A DNA stretch of 64,000 nucleotides from an uncultured Bacteriovoracaceae bacterium (GCA_937931205.1 CALHBF010000001.1:186001-250000); one strand, 5' to 3'; numbered from the stretch's first letter, positions 33,412 to 42,066 are shown. The notes: a model not told the origin generated them from the sequence alone. Made by a program: numbers and translations.

Positions 33412-36006
33412 TTAGAAATGTTTTTCTTCAACTGCAGCTCTTATTCGTGGAGCTCTTGAACTAATCTCAGCTTTGAGTTCTTCAGTGCTTAATTTCAATT
33501 TCTTTAAGTCAGAACTTCTCATAAGCTCGTTAACAACTGTCTCTTCTACATCTTTCCAACCCATAGTTAAACAGGCCTGGCGTGGAATTCTAACAGTTGC
33601 TCTCGTTCTTTCCCACTTCCAAGGAATGATAGTCCTACAATGTAGTGCTCTCTCCTCTGCGGCAGTATTGAATATTTGATCAATTCTTGAATAAACTTCT
33701 GCTTCTATTTTTGACTTACTATTTTCAACAAATTTCGTGAAGGTAGGATCTTGTAAAATGTCACGACAGACTTCACTTGATAGTAGATTACCAAAAACTT
33801 CTCGCTTCACGTGGAATCGAGGAAGATAGTCGATTTTCTTTAATCCATAGTCACGACAGCTTAGTAGTAGTGTCGTTTGATTATTCAGAGTTGTGACCCA
33901 AGAAAAATCACTTAAAAGATCCTGACGAATTCCTCCATAGTACTGTTTGACAATGCCGGATAGCTCGACCTTCTCCTCAGCTGTGGCCTTTAGATGAAGA
34001 GTCGTAATCAAATCACTAATACGAGGAACGAGGAATTCAACAAGAATTTCCTCTTCTTTAGAATGAGTCACTTTCTGCCCTTCCAGTTCAAGGGCCCTTG
34101 TCACTTGGGTAACAAGAGATGGGAAACCATCATTCACACAATTGACAATTGAGCTGACAGCATATCCTCTGACTGGATTAAAATATTTTCCTCTTGGACG
34201 GTAAGTATCATCTGCCGGAACATCAACACATGCCTGCCAAAAATATTGAGTTTCATTTTCAATCATTTCTGCATTTTGATCTAAAATCCCTTTGAATGAT
34301 GAGAACAACTCATTCACAACAACCGAGTACGGATGGGCCTCTCCATAAAGACGAACTAACTCGACAGCTTGCTCATCTGGAAGCCTTAGCCCAACTCCTA
34401 TTTCGGAAATAATCTGATTGATTTTTTCTTGATAGCAACTACTCATATCTTTAAGGCTACTACCTTGATAACAAGCATAAATAGCTTCATTGGCATACTG
34501 GCGGCTAGCAACGATATTTTCAAGATTACCAATTTTTTCTAGATACTTAGGATCTTTTGTCATTTCACTGACATAAACAGAGAATTGTCCTTTGAGATAT
34601 TCTTTTAAATCTTCATCCCAGAATCTTTTTTCTGATCTTGAAAGTAATCCGCAACCATCTGGTTCATAAACCTTCACACGTGCAGTGATCATCTCTGCGA
34701 TTTCTTTTGCTTCATGTCCGAGGCAGCGAAGCATCCAAGGAGCGATTTGAGCATCCTGAAAATCTCTCATCGTGAAATAATCAGAATGATAAGATTTAGA
34801 ATTCTTTGAACAATCTACAACTTTACCTAAAATACCTCGGCTCGCTACAGAACCATGCTGCTTGATCAAACGACTTCTGTTTCCAGTCGTATCATAAGTT
34901 TCGTTGGCAAAATAATTTCTTGATACCCAAGAAAAGTGTTCATTCGAAATTTTACTTTTTGTCTCATCTCCACTTTGTCTAAAATAGGCTAAGGTATCAG
35001 CAAAGCTCTCTGCAGGACTTGCCGTCGCGTAGTCTCTGATTGCTTTAGCCCCTGGCCTTACTTTCCACTGATAAACGAGCTTCCCGTTAGCATCTGTATA
35101 CTCTTCACGATAAAATCCCGCGACATTTGTATAGTCAGGCTCATATGAGCGATAAGTTTTACCAACATAACGTGTTCTTGCTTCATGATAATCAAGAATA
35201 TGGGACATTTCATGAACAACACCTATATAGAGGAATCCATCATCGTTATTGAGATTTTCAACCTTCAAACATCCATCAGAAACAAATACATTTCCGATTG
35301 AAGAAGCAATTCCACAAGTTAAGGGACTCGCATTCTCAAAATTAGCTCCACGAGGAAGCCTTTGTAGTTCGCGAAAGAGAGTCATTGTTGTAAATGGTTC
35401 TTTTAAAAGATGAGTTACTCTCCAAAGCCCATAGAGTTCAGCATCATTAAAAAGATACGCACTCAAAGGCCAGCTGCGACCACCATAAACACCTACTCTA
35501 TCAGGGCTGTAGTCATAGCTTGGAATAGAGTTATCAGCTGCAAGATAGCTACCAAATTTGAGATACCACAAATAGTGAACATATCCGCCGATGTAATCAT
35601 CACCCTTCTTATAAATGCGATTGAAAATACATGGAAGATCTCCACAACCAGAATAGTCGATACTATCTTTGTATTGCAGGTCTCCTATTTTATCTCCGAA
35701 CTGGCGCAAGAATTGAGCTTGAGGAAACGGTAACATACTCAATTCGAGATGTTTCCAAAATCCGGCAGATGCACTCTTGTTGCTGAATGTTTTTTCGTAG
35801 TTAGCAATCTCGCTCTTGAGTGCCGGAACATTAAAATTACTCTGCAAGCACATGGCCGTACCATTAACTGAGGCGACACTACGAACGAGTTCATCAGATT
35901 GCGATGACGATTTCTGCTGCCACACCAATGCTAAGCTTTTGGGTGATTTTTTTTCACCTGTACAAGACAGCAAAATAAGAAAAGAAAGTAGAAAAATAGG
36001 TCTCAT
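33412..36006 (-). CDS. Large lipoprotein with HExxH zinc-peptidase motif, paralogue B
   Basis: 864 residues from the ATG at 36006 (MRPIFLLSFLILLSC, lipobox at C15). The in-frame ATG at 36021 would add MEKKP but has no ribosome site, whereas 36006 has GGAG nine bases upstream. VVHEMSHILDYH (HExxH at 265-269) and SPAESFADTLAYF give a gluzincin-type zinc site. It aligns end to end with paralogue A (882 residues), sharing SGCGD-PCIFNRIY, GYVHY-W-LKFG and LLKEP. Both end in KHF, as EEKHF here and SEKHF in A. Likely a surface peptidase. It follows the glutaminase-like/EF-hand operon by 60 bases but has its own promoter. Confidence 0.86.
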   Translation of the reverse strand: MRPIFLLSFLILLSCTGEKKSPKSLALVWQQKSSSQSDELVRSVASVNGTAMCLQSNFNVPALKSEIANYEKTFSNKSASAGFWKHLELSMLPFPQAQFLRQFGDKIGDLQYKDSIDYSGCGDLPCIFNRIYKKGDDYIGGYVHYLWYLKFGSYLAADNSIPSYDYSPDRVGVYGGRSWPLSAYLFNDAELYGLWRVTHLLKEPFTTMTLFRELQRLPRGANFENASPLTCGIASSIGNVFVSDGCLKVENLNNDDGFLYIGVVHEMSHILDYHEARTRYVGKTYRSYEPDYTNVAGFYREEYTDANGKLVYQWKVRPGAKAIRDYATASPAESFADTLAYFRQSGDETKSKISNEHFSWVSRNYFANETYDTTGNRSRLIKQHGSVASRGILGKVVDCSKNSKSYHSDYFTMRDFQDAQIAPWMLRCLGHEAKEIAEMITARVKVYEPDGCGLLSRSEKRFWDEDLKEYLKGQFSVYVSEMTKDPKYLEKIGNLENIVASRQYANEAIYACYQGSSLKDMSSCYQEKINQIISEIGVGLRLPDEQAVELVRLYGEAHPYSVVVNELFSSFKGILDQNAEMIENETQYFWQACVDVPADDTYRPRGKYFNPVRGYAVSSIVNCVNDGFPSLVTQVTRALELEGQKVTHSKEEEILVEFLVPRISDLITTLHLKATAEEKVELSGIVKQYYGGIRQDLLSDFSWVTTLNNQTTLLLSCRDYGLKKIDYLPRFHVKREVFGNLLSSEVCRDILQDPTFTKFVENSKSKIEAEVYSRIDQIFNTAAEERALHCRTIIPWKWERTRATVRIPRQACLTMGWKDVEETVVNELMRSSDLKKLKLSTEELKAEISSRAPRIRAAVEEKHF

Positions 36007-36029
36007 GGGTTTTTTCTCCATGAGACCTA
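35997..36029 (-). promoter_or_regulatory. 12-bp inverted repeat spanning the start codon of paralogue B
   Basis: TAGGTCTCATGG (36018-36029, read on the minus strand) is the exact reverse complement of CCATGAGACCTA (35997-36008), with a nine-base loop. The 3' arm contains the ATG start; the 5' arm overlaps the last two bases of the sigma-28-like -10 box. In a read-through RNA the start codon and part of the GGAG site would be paired. An RNA started at the local promoter (about 36021) would lack most of the 5' arm. Confidence 0.6.
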
Positions 36030-36054
36030 TTCGGCTAAGCTTTTGAAAGACTTG
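36028..36054 (-). promoter_or_regulatory. Sigma-28 (FliA)-like promoter of paralogue B
   Basis: Minus strand CAAGTCTT-N11-GCCGAATA. The AAGTCTT and AGCCGAATAG blocks and their spacing are identical to the promoter upstream of 33265, while the bases between differ, which points to selection rather than chance. Expected start of transcription is near 36021, at or beside ATGGAGAA. Confidence 0.55.
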
Positions 36055-36066
36055 AAAATAAAGGAA

Positions 36067-36729
36067 TTAAATTGGCCTAATCACACCACAAGATATGGGA
36101 ACACTGATATGAGGTTCAAGATTTTCAATACTTGCTACTGTACTAGGAAGATGTCCTGATGCCGAAGTCCCTTGAACTAGGATCACTCGGTTTTCCAGAC
36201 TTAAACTGTCTCCTTTGAGCAAGTAATGATCAGGACCATAAGGCATTTGCAGATCTTTTAAAATATCTGACCAGTTGGCCTTCTTATTATAGGTAAAACT
36301 CGGCCCCTTAGGATATTGTCCCTCGCCCTCTTTCCTGGAGGTAATGTCATTATCCAAAGGAATTAAAACACTACCTAAAGCAACGTGGGCTTCTTTAATA
36401 TCAATGATGCCATCTTTATTCCTGTCATCAGCTGGTGTTGGGCATTTCGAAGCAGAGAAAATGTTCTGCATATGCATCACTCTCTGATCATCATCCAAGT
36501 AAGTTGTTATGTTTAATACATCCGCCTGGAGAGACAATTCCGCTCTACCGAAAGGAATAAAACCATTAACCGTCGAGTTAATCGGTCTAAGAAACGCCAC
36601 ATATTTCCCCTCCTTCATAACAATTTCTTCTTTCTCAATACTGTTAATCACCTGCCCTCCAGATCCTCCGCTGCTTTTTCCACACGAAGAAACTAAAAGC
36701 AATAACATCATAGGGACTAATGTTTTCAT
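36067..36729 (-). CDS. Lipoprotein with an EF-hand-like calcium loop
   Basis: 220 residues. MKTLVPMMLLLLVSSC is a lipoprotein signal, followed by a glycine/serine linker. DRNKDGIIDIKEA (about residues 103-115) fits the EF-hand or dockerin-type calcium loop DxNxDGxxDxxE. The rest looks beta-rich (AELSLQADVLNITTYL). Its ATG overlaps the stop of the glutaminase-like gene (36726), so the two are made together. Function unknown; calcium binding is inferred. Confidence 0.8.
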   Translation of the reverse strand: MKTLVPMMLLLLVSSCGKSSGGSGGQVINSIEKEEIVMKEGKYVAFLRPINSTVNGFIPFGRAELSLQADVLNITTYLDDDQRVMHMQNIFSASKCPTPADDRNKDGIIDIKEAHVALGSVLIPLDNDITSRKEGEGQYPKGPSFTYNKKANWSDILKDLQMPYGPDHYLLKGDSLSLENRVILVQGTSASGHLPSTVASIENLEPHISVPISCGVIRPI

Positions 36730-37544
36730 AGCGAATCAGCTCCTGTTTTAAACCCCAGGCCATAAGACATTCTTACCTCGCCTGCATTAAATTCTGTTTT
36801 ATGAACATTCTTTTTTTCTTTATCTGAAAGATAGGCCGGGATGCGATAGTACATGCTATCAATCATCAGGTAGCAATCTTCAGTTTGAGGGTTCACATCG
36901 TATTCAGAAAATTTATCAGTCGGTTTACATTCACGTTTCGAAAATACCATCAGATCGGTCCACTCTCTGATAGGTACTGGACGATCAAGGAATTGATGAT
37001 CAACGACATATTTTTCAATTTTATCTCCTACTTTCACAGAGAGAAGAGGTGCTACGTGAAACCACCACTTAAAACGATTTCGATTTATGTATGAAGCGGT
37101 AAAAAAGGCATAAACCATCTCTGTCTGATAGCCATATTTTTTCCAGCCTTCAAATGCCCAAATAAAAGCACGATCACTGCATTCTGATTTTCTCGTATAA
37201 TCAGTCTTTAAGTTTTTCCAAAAATCTTGAAGCTGATCTTGAGTTAAGACTGACGGCTGATAATTCTCAGTCGAAGGCTCAAGACTTAATGGAGTAGGAA
37301 CAGCATCCTCCCCTTCTGAGAGAACTTTATAAGAAGTTAATTCAAGCTTTTTATTAAGTTGCCCCTTTATGGCGTGGCCCTTATTTAAAACTCCTGCATC
37401 TTTAGTGAAAGCAACACGCCCATTCTCAAATTTGATGAGATACTCACCTGTTTCTTTTACTTCTTCTATCGAGTGGATTTTACCTTGAAGGACATCTGCA
37501 AATGATGGCAGAGAGACGAGAAATGCTAATAGAACAAACTTCAT
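36726..37544 (-). CDS. Exported protein-glutaminase-like enzyme
   Basis: 272 residues with a signal peptide (MKFVLLAFLVSLPSFA). After an N-terminal beta domain of about 80 residues comes a cysteine-centred domain: SECSDRAFIWAF, then KWWFHVAPLLSVKVGD, then KYVVDHQFLDRPVPIREW. Cysteine, histidine and aspartate in this order and setting match the protein-glutaminase (Gln_deamidase_2) triad, which deamidates glutamine in proteins. I am fairly sure of the fold, less of the reaction. AAGGAG supports the start. It is coupled to the EF-hand lipoprotein and lies upstream of metallopeptidase paralogue B. Confidence 0.75.
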   Translation of the reverse strand: MKFVLLAFLVSLPSFADVLQGKIHSIEEVKETGEYLIKFENGRVAFTKDAGVLNKGHAIKGQLNKKLELTSYKVLSEGEDAVPTPLSLEPSTENYQPSVLTQDQLQDFWKNLKTDYTRKSECSDRAFIWAFEGWKKYGYQTEMVYAFFTASYINRNRFKWWFHVAPLLSVKVGDKIEKYVVDHQFLDRPVPIREWTDLMVFSKRECKPTDKFSEYDVNPQTEDCYLMIDSMYYRIPAYLSDKEKKNVHKTEFNAGEVRMSYGLGFKTGADSL

Positions 37545-37580
37545 AACAAACTCCTTGAACTCATCAATTCAAACGGAGCT

Positions 37581-37610
37581 TGTATAACTTGAAATTTCTT
37601 CTCTCAGCAA
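37581..37610 (-). promoter_or_regulatory. Candidate sigma-70 promoter of the glutaminase-like operon
   Basis: Minus strand TTGCTG and TATACA with an 18-base spacer, about 40 bases before the ATG. Four to five bases match in each box; no sigma-28-like sequence is visible here, unlike the neighbouring units. Confidence 0.35.
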
Positions 37611-37644
37611 GAAGAGAAAGTGTTTGATATTTTTATTTTACATA

Positions 37645-37676
37645 TTGAGAGCAAACTATTGAAAGATTGCTCTCAA
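37645..37676 (-). terminator. Terminator after serC
   Basis: TTGAGAGCAA and TTGCTCTCAA form a 10-bp stem with a 12-base loop just after the serC stop on the minus strand. An A/T-rich tail with TAAAATAAAAATA follows, weaker than a pure T-run. Confidence 0.65.
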
Positions 37677-37689
37677 ACTTAAGGTAAAA

Positions 37690-38802
37690 CTAACAGTTCT
37701 CTATAGCGTAAGAAACGATTTGCGTTAATTTTTTTAGATCATCTTTAGAAACGTTGTGAAATAAAGCGATGCGTAGCTGATTGCGGCCTAAACGACGATA
37801 AGCTTCAATATCAAATGCAATTTCTAATTCTCTTAGCCTCTGAGCGAGCTCACTCATCGGATATTTATCATCAACATCAATAGTGGCAACACTAATAGAT
37901 CTTGCAGATACTTCCTTCACAAAGTGAGAAAGATATTTTTTCTCACTTGCCCAGTCATAAAGAATGGCCGCTTTTTCTTGGGCTTCTTTAATCACTTCTT
38001 CCTCTCCTAGATTATTCATCAGTTTTACTTGTTCATTCAAATAAAAGAGTGAAGATAAACAAGGAGTGTTATATGTCTGGTGAAGTCGAGAAATCTCAAT
38101 AGCCGTTTTTAGATTAAGAGCAATCGGGATAAAACGATCTGCTTGAGAACTTACCTTCATTGCCTGCTCAATCGCCTGCGGCGACATGATCGCAATATAC
38201 GTTCCTCCCTCAGAAGCAAAAACTTTCTGTGGAGAGAAATAATAAACATCAATTTTTTTGAAGTCGGCCTTAATCTGTCCGGCCCCTGAAGTGGCATCAA
38301 CACAGAGAAGGTGACCTTCTTTTCTTTCCGGAAGATAAGTGTTCATCACTCCTGTGCTCGTTTCATTAAGAACACAACAAGTCAGATCAAAACCCTCTTT
38401 ATGAAAAGGCTTGATACTTTCTCCAAAGGCCACATCTTCACGAACAGCTTTAATCCATGGAATGTTGGCATGGGCCTTATAGGCCTTCTCAGAAAACTCT
38501 CCGCACACAAAATGCGAAGAACCTTGTGAGACAAGACTGAGACCCATAATCTCCCAAAAAAGAGTGGCCCCGCCATTGCCGATAACAACTTCGTAACCCT
38601 CAGGAAGATTAAAATATTTTTTCAAACCAAGTTGAAGCTCACGCACAAGCTTAACCACATTGTCTTTTCGGTGGGATGTCCCAAGATAATTTTTTGACTG
38701 GGCCAACTTCTCTACAAAGGCCTGTGGGATTAAGGAAGGACCTACACCAAAACGAGGATCTTTAGGAATGAGATGGGCAGGTATTTCTAAATTTTTAAAC
38801 AT
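37690..38802 (-). CDS. serC: Phosphoserine aminotransferase
   Basis: 370 residues. The start PAHLIPKDPRFGVGPSLIP, GTSHRKD and VIGNGGATLFWEIMG match the actinobacterial-type SerC group of class V aminotransferases. The PLP lysine is in YFSPQKVFASEGG. The enzyme makes 3-phosphoserine from 3-phosphohydroxypyruvate in serine synthesis. SerA and SerB are not nearby. The minus-strand gene is monocistronic: a divergent gene starts 70 bases away and a hairpin follows it. Confidence 0.9.
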   Translation of the reverse strand: MFKNLEIPAHLIPKDPRFGVGPSLIPQAFVEKLAQSKNYLGTSHRKDNVVKLVRELQLGLKKYFNLPEGYEVVIGNGGATLFWEIMGLSLVSQGSSHFVCGEFSEKAYKAHANIPWIKAVREDVAFGESIKPFHKEGFDLTCCVLNETSTGVMNTYLPERKEGHLLCVDATSGAGQIKADFKKIDVYYFSPQKVFASEGGTYIAIMSPQAIEQAMKVSSQADRFIPIALNLKTAIEISRLHQTYNTPCLSSLFYLNEQVKLMNNLGEEEVIKEAQEKAAILYDWASEKKYLSHFVKEVSARSISVATIDVDDKYPMSELAQRLRELEIAFDIEAYRRLGRNQLRIALFHNVSKDDLKKLTQIVSYAIENC

Positions 38803-38872
38803 TGGAATTTACCTCAATTAACGTCTATTCTTATCATAACTAGACTTGAACAACTTTATAATAAGAATTCTC

Positions 38873-39466
38873 ATGAAGCCCTTTTTATTCCTGATCCTTT
38901 TGCTAAACTTATCCATCGCTTCTGCCCAAATCAAAGGGCCTGATAAAATTGATGGTTGGCAACTTCATGCCGGATCTCATACCCAAAATTACAATGCCGT
39001 CCAAACCAATGGCCAAGGCGAAATCAGAAAGTTCGAATTCACTCCAGTTATCGGTGGTGGATTAAACATTCCCCTTTCTGATAACTGGAAATTCCTACCG
39101 GAAATTTCTTGGGTTCTTCCTAAATTTAATGAAGATTCAAAAATCATTAAGAACATTTTCTTTTTTAGAGCAGACTTTGCTTACACTCTTACAGAGTGGA
39201 TGTGGCTAAGGCTCGGAACAAGTGTTTCTGTCTTAAATCAGCATGGACGAGGTGGGAAGGCCCAACTCAATAATGGTAATGATACCACTGAGTTTTATTA
39301 TCCAGATGAAAACCACTCAAGCGTAAACAATACTCTCGATCTTGGAGTTGAATTTCTTTACGACAATTGGTCTCTTCGTTTACAAACCTACACATACCAA
39401 ATTTTTAAAGAAGAAAGCAGACAAGTTTCCTACTCACTCTTTCTTACTCGCTATTGGGGTCTTTAA
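38873..39466 (+). CDS. Outer-membrane beta-barrel candidate
   Basis: 197 residues starting at the ATG at 38873 (MKPFLFLILLLNLSIASAQ, signal peptide); the track's start is a TTG. The mature part has alternating hydrophobic strands (WMWLRLGTSVSVL, NTLDLGVEFLYDNWSLRLQ) and ends SLFLTRYWGL, with an aromatic C-terminal region as in barrels. Eight or so strands are plausible. No Shine-Dalgarno site is visible; TATAAT at 38857-38862 would place the mRNA start only a few bases before the ATG. It ends two bases before the matrixin gene. Confidence 0.7.
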   Translation: MKPFLFLILLLNLSIASAQIKGPDKIDGWQLHAGSHTQNYNAVQTNGQGEIRKFEFTPVIGGGLNIPLSDNWKFLPEISWVLPKFNEDSKIIKNIFFFRADFAYTLTEWMWLRLGTSVSVLNQHGRGGKAQLNNGNDTTEFYYPDENHSSVNNTLDLGVEFLYDNWSLRLQTYTYQIFKEESRQVSYSLFLTRYWGL

Positions 39467-39467
39467 T

Positions 39468-40256
39468 ATGAAAGCAATCATTGCTCTTTTTATTTTAACT
39501 TTTGCCTCTCAAAGTTTTTCATTCACACTGAACAACAACTTTGGTGCTGCTTTTAAAAATGATAATGTAAAGGTAAGCGTTGCTGGAAATACCACTTGTA
39601 CTGGGATTACTCCAGAAGAACTAAAATCTCTTATTAAACCTTCTATTAGTGATTTTTGGAATTCCGTTTCAACCAGTGCTCTTAGACTAAAAGATGGCGG
39701 TTTCTCAGCTTCTATCGCCAATATTCAATCAGGTTTCCTTTGTCCTCCAACTGATTCGACTTGTATTGCTCAAGGAGCGACGATCCCTCCTGTTAAAGAC
39801 ATTATTATTGCCTGTAATAATCAGGCCGCAAACTTTTCCAACTCAAGCAACGTACTAGCAGTAACTGTTCCCAATAATTTTTCAAAAGATAAAATTGTCG
39901 GAGCGGTCATTCTCATTAATGACACCTCTAATGCATTTTATTCATTGAATAGAAATGAGCAGATTTCAGTTATTGCCCATGAGATCGGTCACGCCATTGG
40001 CCTTGGTCATTCAGAAAATCAAGCAGCACTCATGTACTACCGTACAGTCGATATGAGAGAGAAACTCGGTCAGGATGATGTGGATGGAGTGAGTTATCTT
40101 TATCCTGTGAAGATGGATGGATGCGGATTACTGGGAACAATTGAAGAAACCAAGACCCCGCCGTTTTTTACAACTTTGGGTGCCTTGGTTCTTATGATTT
40201 TATTAAGTGAACTTGGTCGCTTATTTAAGCGCGCGAAGGCTCGTGCCTCTCTTTAA
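39468..40256 (+). CDS. Exported matrixin-type zinc protease with C-terminal membrane anchor
   Basis: 262 residues from the ATG at 39468 (MKAIIALFILTFASQSFSF, signal peptide); the track start lies inside the previous gene. HEIGHAIGLGHSENQAALMY is the complete metzincin motif HExxHxxGxxH with the following methionine turn, placing it with M10 matrixins. Four cysteines in the pro/catalytic part could form disulfides. Near the end, FFTTLGALVLMILLSELG is a hydrophobic anchor followed by an R/K-rich tail. It should sit on the periplasmic side of a membrane. It overlaps the convergent aminopeptidase gene by 36 bases. Confidence 0.88.
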   Translation: MKAIIALFILTFASQSFSFTLNNNFGAAFKNDNVKVSVAGNTTCTGITPEELKSLIKPSISDFWNSVSTSALRLKDGGFSASIANIQSGFLCPPTDSTCIAQGATIPPVKDIIIACNNQAANFSNSSNVLAVTVPNNFSKDKIVGAVILINDTSNAFYSLNRNEQISVIAHEIGHAIGLGHSENQAALMYYRTVDMREKLGQDDVDGVSYLYPVKMDGCGLLGTIEETKTPPFFTTLGALVLMILLSELGRLFKRAKARASL

Positions 40257-41987
40257 ACACTCAGCTTCGTACTCATCAAGCTGAGCTCTTTCTTCTTCGT
40301 TAAGAAGATTCATATCGATTAGAGCAGGATCAAATCCAATGTAGACGAACGTTCTGAAATGAAGCATCCCTTTAAACTTCGGGTGCTTCTCTACTGTTAC
40401 AACGTTCTCTAAACGAACACCACCAAAGCCCGGAATATAAATTCCTGGCTCGATTGAACACACTTGACCCTCTTTCATTGGAATTTGAGAGATCGTTGAA
40501 ATCCTTGCTCCTGGCTCATGCACATGTACACCTACTCCGTGTCCTGTCCCATGACCAAAATCATAACCACGTTTTCTCATAGCTCCACGTGCGTAGCCGT
40601 CAAGAACCATTCCTTTTGTTCCTTCAGGAAATACAGCTCCAATACAAGCAAGGAAACCTTTAAGTGTAAGTGTGTACATCTCAACCATCTTAGGGTCTGC
40701 CTTTGATTTATCAGTGCAGCCCAAGAAAGTTCTTGTTGTATCTGTTGCCCATCCACCATTGAAGTAACCACCAGAATCAAGGAGAATCATGTGTTCTGGT
40801 TTAATGGTAATTTTATCTGTTGGACTTCCGTAGTGCATGATTGAAGCATTCGGACCAACAGCTGCAATCGTATTAAAGCTTTGATCAAAAGCACCCTGCT
40901 CTTTATAGAAAACTGTTGTTTGGTTATAAAGATCAAGCTCAGTAATTGTCTTGCCGGCCTTAAGTGATTCTTTCACCCACTTCATTGTATTGAAAATGGC
41001 CTTATCAGATCTCTTGAAAGATTCTTCCACTTGAGCAAGCTCGACTGGCTCTTTAATACACTGGTATTCGTAAAGGCCACCTGGGTACTCTTGCACTCTT
41101 TGGGCCCCAAAAACTTTAAGAAGAACTGAGTAATCGCTTGAGTTAAGCATTCCAGGATCAAAACGAAGGTTCTCCAAATGAAGAGTGTTTTGTAGACGCT
41201 CTAATTCACGAGCAAGATCTGCATAATCAATATAGATCCATTCTAGACCAATTTCTTGTTTTGCTTTTTGAGAGATTGGAGTTTTTGGATCAACAAAGAC
41301 ATAAACTTTTTCTTTCGTCACAAGAGCTTTAGCATAGAAGCTTGAAAGGAATGGTAAATGGTATCCACGACAGTTTGTGATCCAAGCGATCGTATCAAGA
41401 GCTGTTACAAACATACCCTCTTTATTTGTTTTAAAAATATCTCTCGTTTTTTCTAGAGTATCTCTTCCACGCCATTCACGAGGAACAAACTGAACTTCTT
41501 TTAATTCAGGAAGAGTAACGAAATCAATAATCTTTGAAAGAGCACCTGTCTCAAGTGGAACTGTTTCATCAGCAACTTCAGATAGCTTCTTCAAAAAACC
41601 AAGAGCAGTTCTATCTGCTTCGTAACCGAGTTTCTTAATTCCAAGATTTTTTACATCTAATGCAAGTGAAGCTGTCGTAGAAATATCTCCGCCAACTTTC
41701 ATCACTTCAATTTCGTCATGGTTAACTTCAAGATCGGCCTGCTCATGATAGCGACCATCGACATAAAGACGAACTTTACCTGTGGTAGGAACAAGAACTT
41801 CGGCCATAGAGCCAGTGAAACCAGTAATGTAGTAACGGTGGTTATCCTCAAGAGGCACATATTCATTTAAGAATTGATCGAAACTAGAAATATAAATTCC
41901 ATCCAGACCTTTCTGGGATAACAACTTTTTTAAGTTATGGATATTGGCCTTAATTGTATCAGGACCTAAATCAAAAGCTTTTTTCAT
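40221..41987 (-). CDS. pepP: Xaa-Pro aminopeptidase (M24B, aminopeptidase P type)
   Basis: 588 residues, the long three-domain form: two creatinase-like N-terminal domains, then the pita-bread catalytic domain. Metal ligands are visible in LLDSGGYFNGGWATDTTRTF, in GHGTGHGVGVHVHEPGA, and in SIEPGIYIPGFGGVRLEN. It removes N-terminal residues before proline using two metal ions in the cytoplasm. The gene is alone and its 3' end runs into the matrixin gene on the other strand. The gene symbol is by family only, as long bacterial forms are often unnamed. Confidence 0.9.
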   Translation of the reverse strand: MKKAFDLGPDTIKANIHNLKKLLSQKGLDGIYISSFDQFLNEYVPLEDNHRYYITGFTGSMAEVLVPTTGKVRLYVDGRYHEQADLEVNHDEIEVMKVGGDISTTASLALDVKNLGIKKLGYEADRTALGFLKKLSEVADETVPLETGALSKIIDFVTLPELKEVQFVPREWRGRDTLEKTRDIFKTNKEGMFVTALDTIAWITNCRGYHLPFLSSFYAKALVTKEKVYVFVDPKTPISQKAKQEIGLEWIYIDYADLARELERLQNTLHLENLRFDPGMLNSSDYSVLLKVFGAQRVQEYPGGLYEYQCIKEPVELAQVEESFKRSDKAIFNTMKWVKESLKAGKTITELDLYNQTTVFYKEQGAFDQSFNTIAAVGPNASIMHYGSPTDKITIKPEHMILLDSGGYFNGGWATDTTRTFLGCTDKSKADPKMVEMYTLTLKGFLACIGAVFPEGTKGMVLDGYARGAMRKRGYDFGHGTGHGVGVHVHEPGARISTISQIPMKEGQVCSIEPGIYIPGFGGVRLENVVTVEKHPKFKGMLHFRTFVYIGFDPALIDMNLLNEEERAQLDEYEAECLKRGTSLRALK

Positions 41988-42066
41988 AGAGATAACCTAA
42001 CCTTTTGCATTTATAAAAAAGACCCCAGCACTATATCCTAAAACAGGCCCCTTCGCATAATTTATT

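Noticed and set aside
30208-36006. The two large paralogues as a recent tandem duplication by a mobile element
   Set aside because: They differ at about half of positions by eye, and no flanking repeats or transposase remnants are visible, so the duplication is old.
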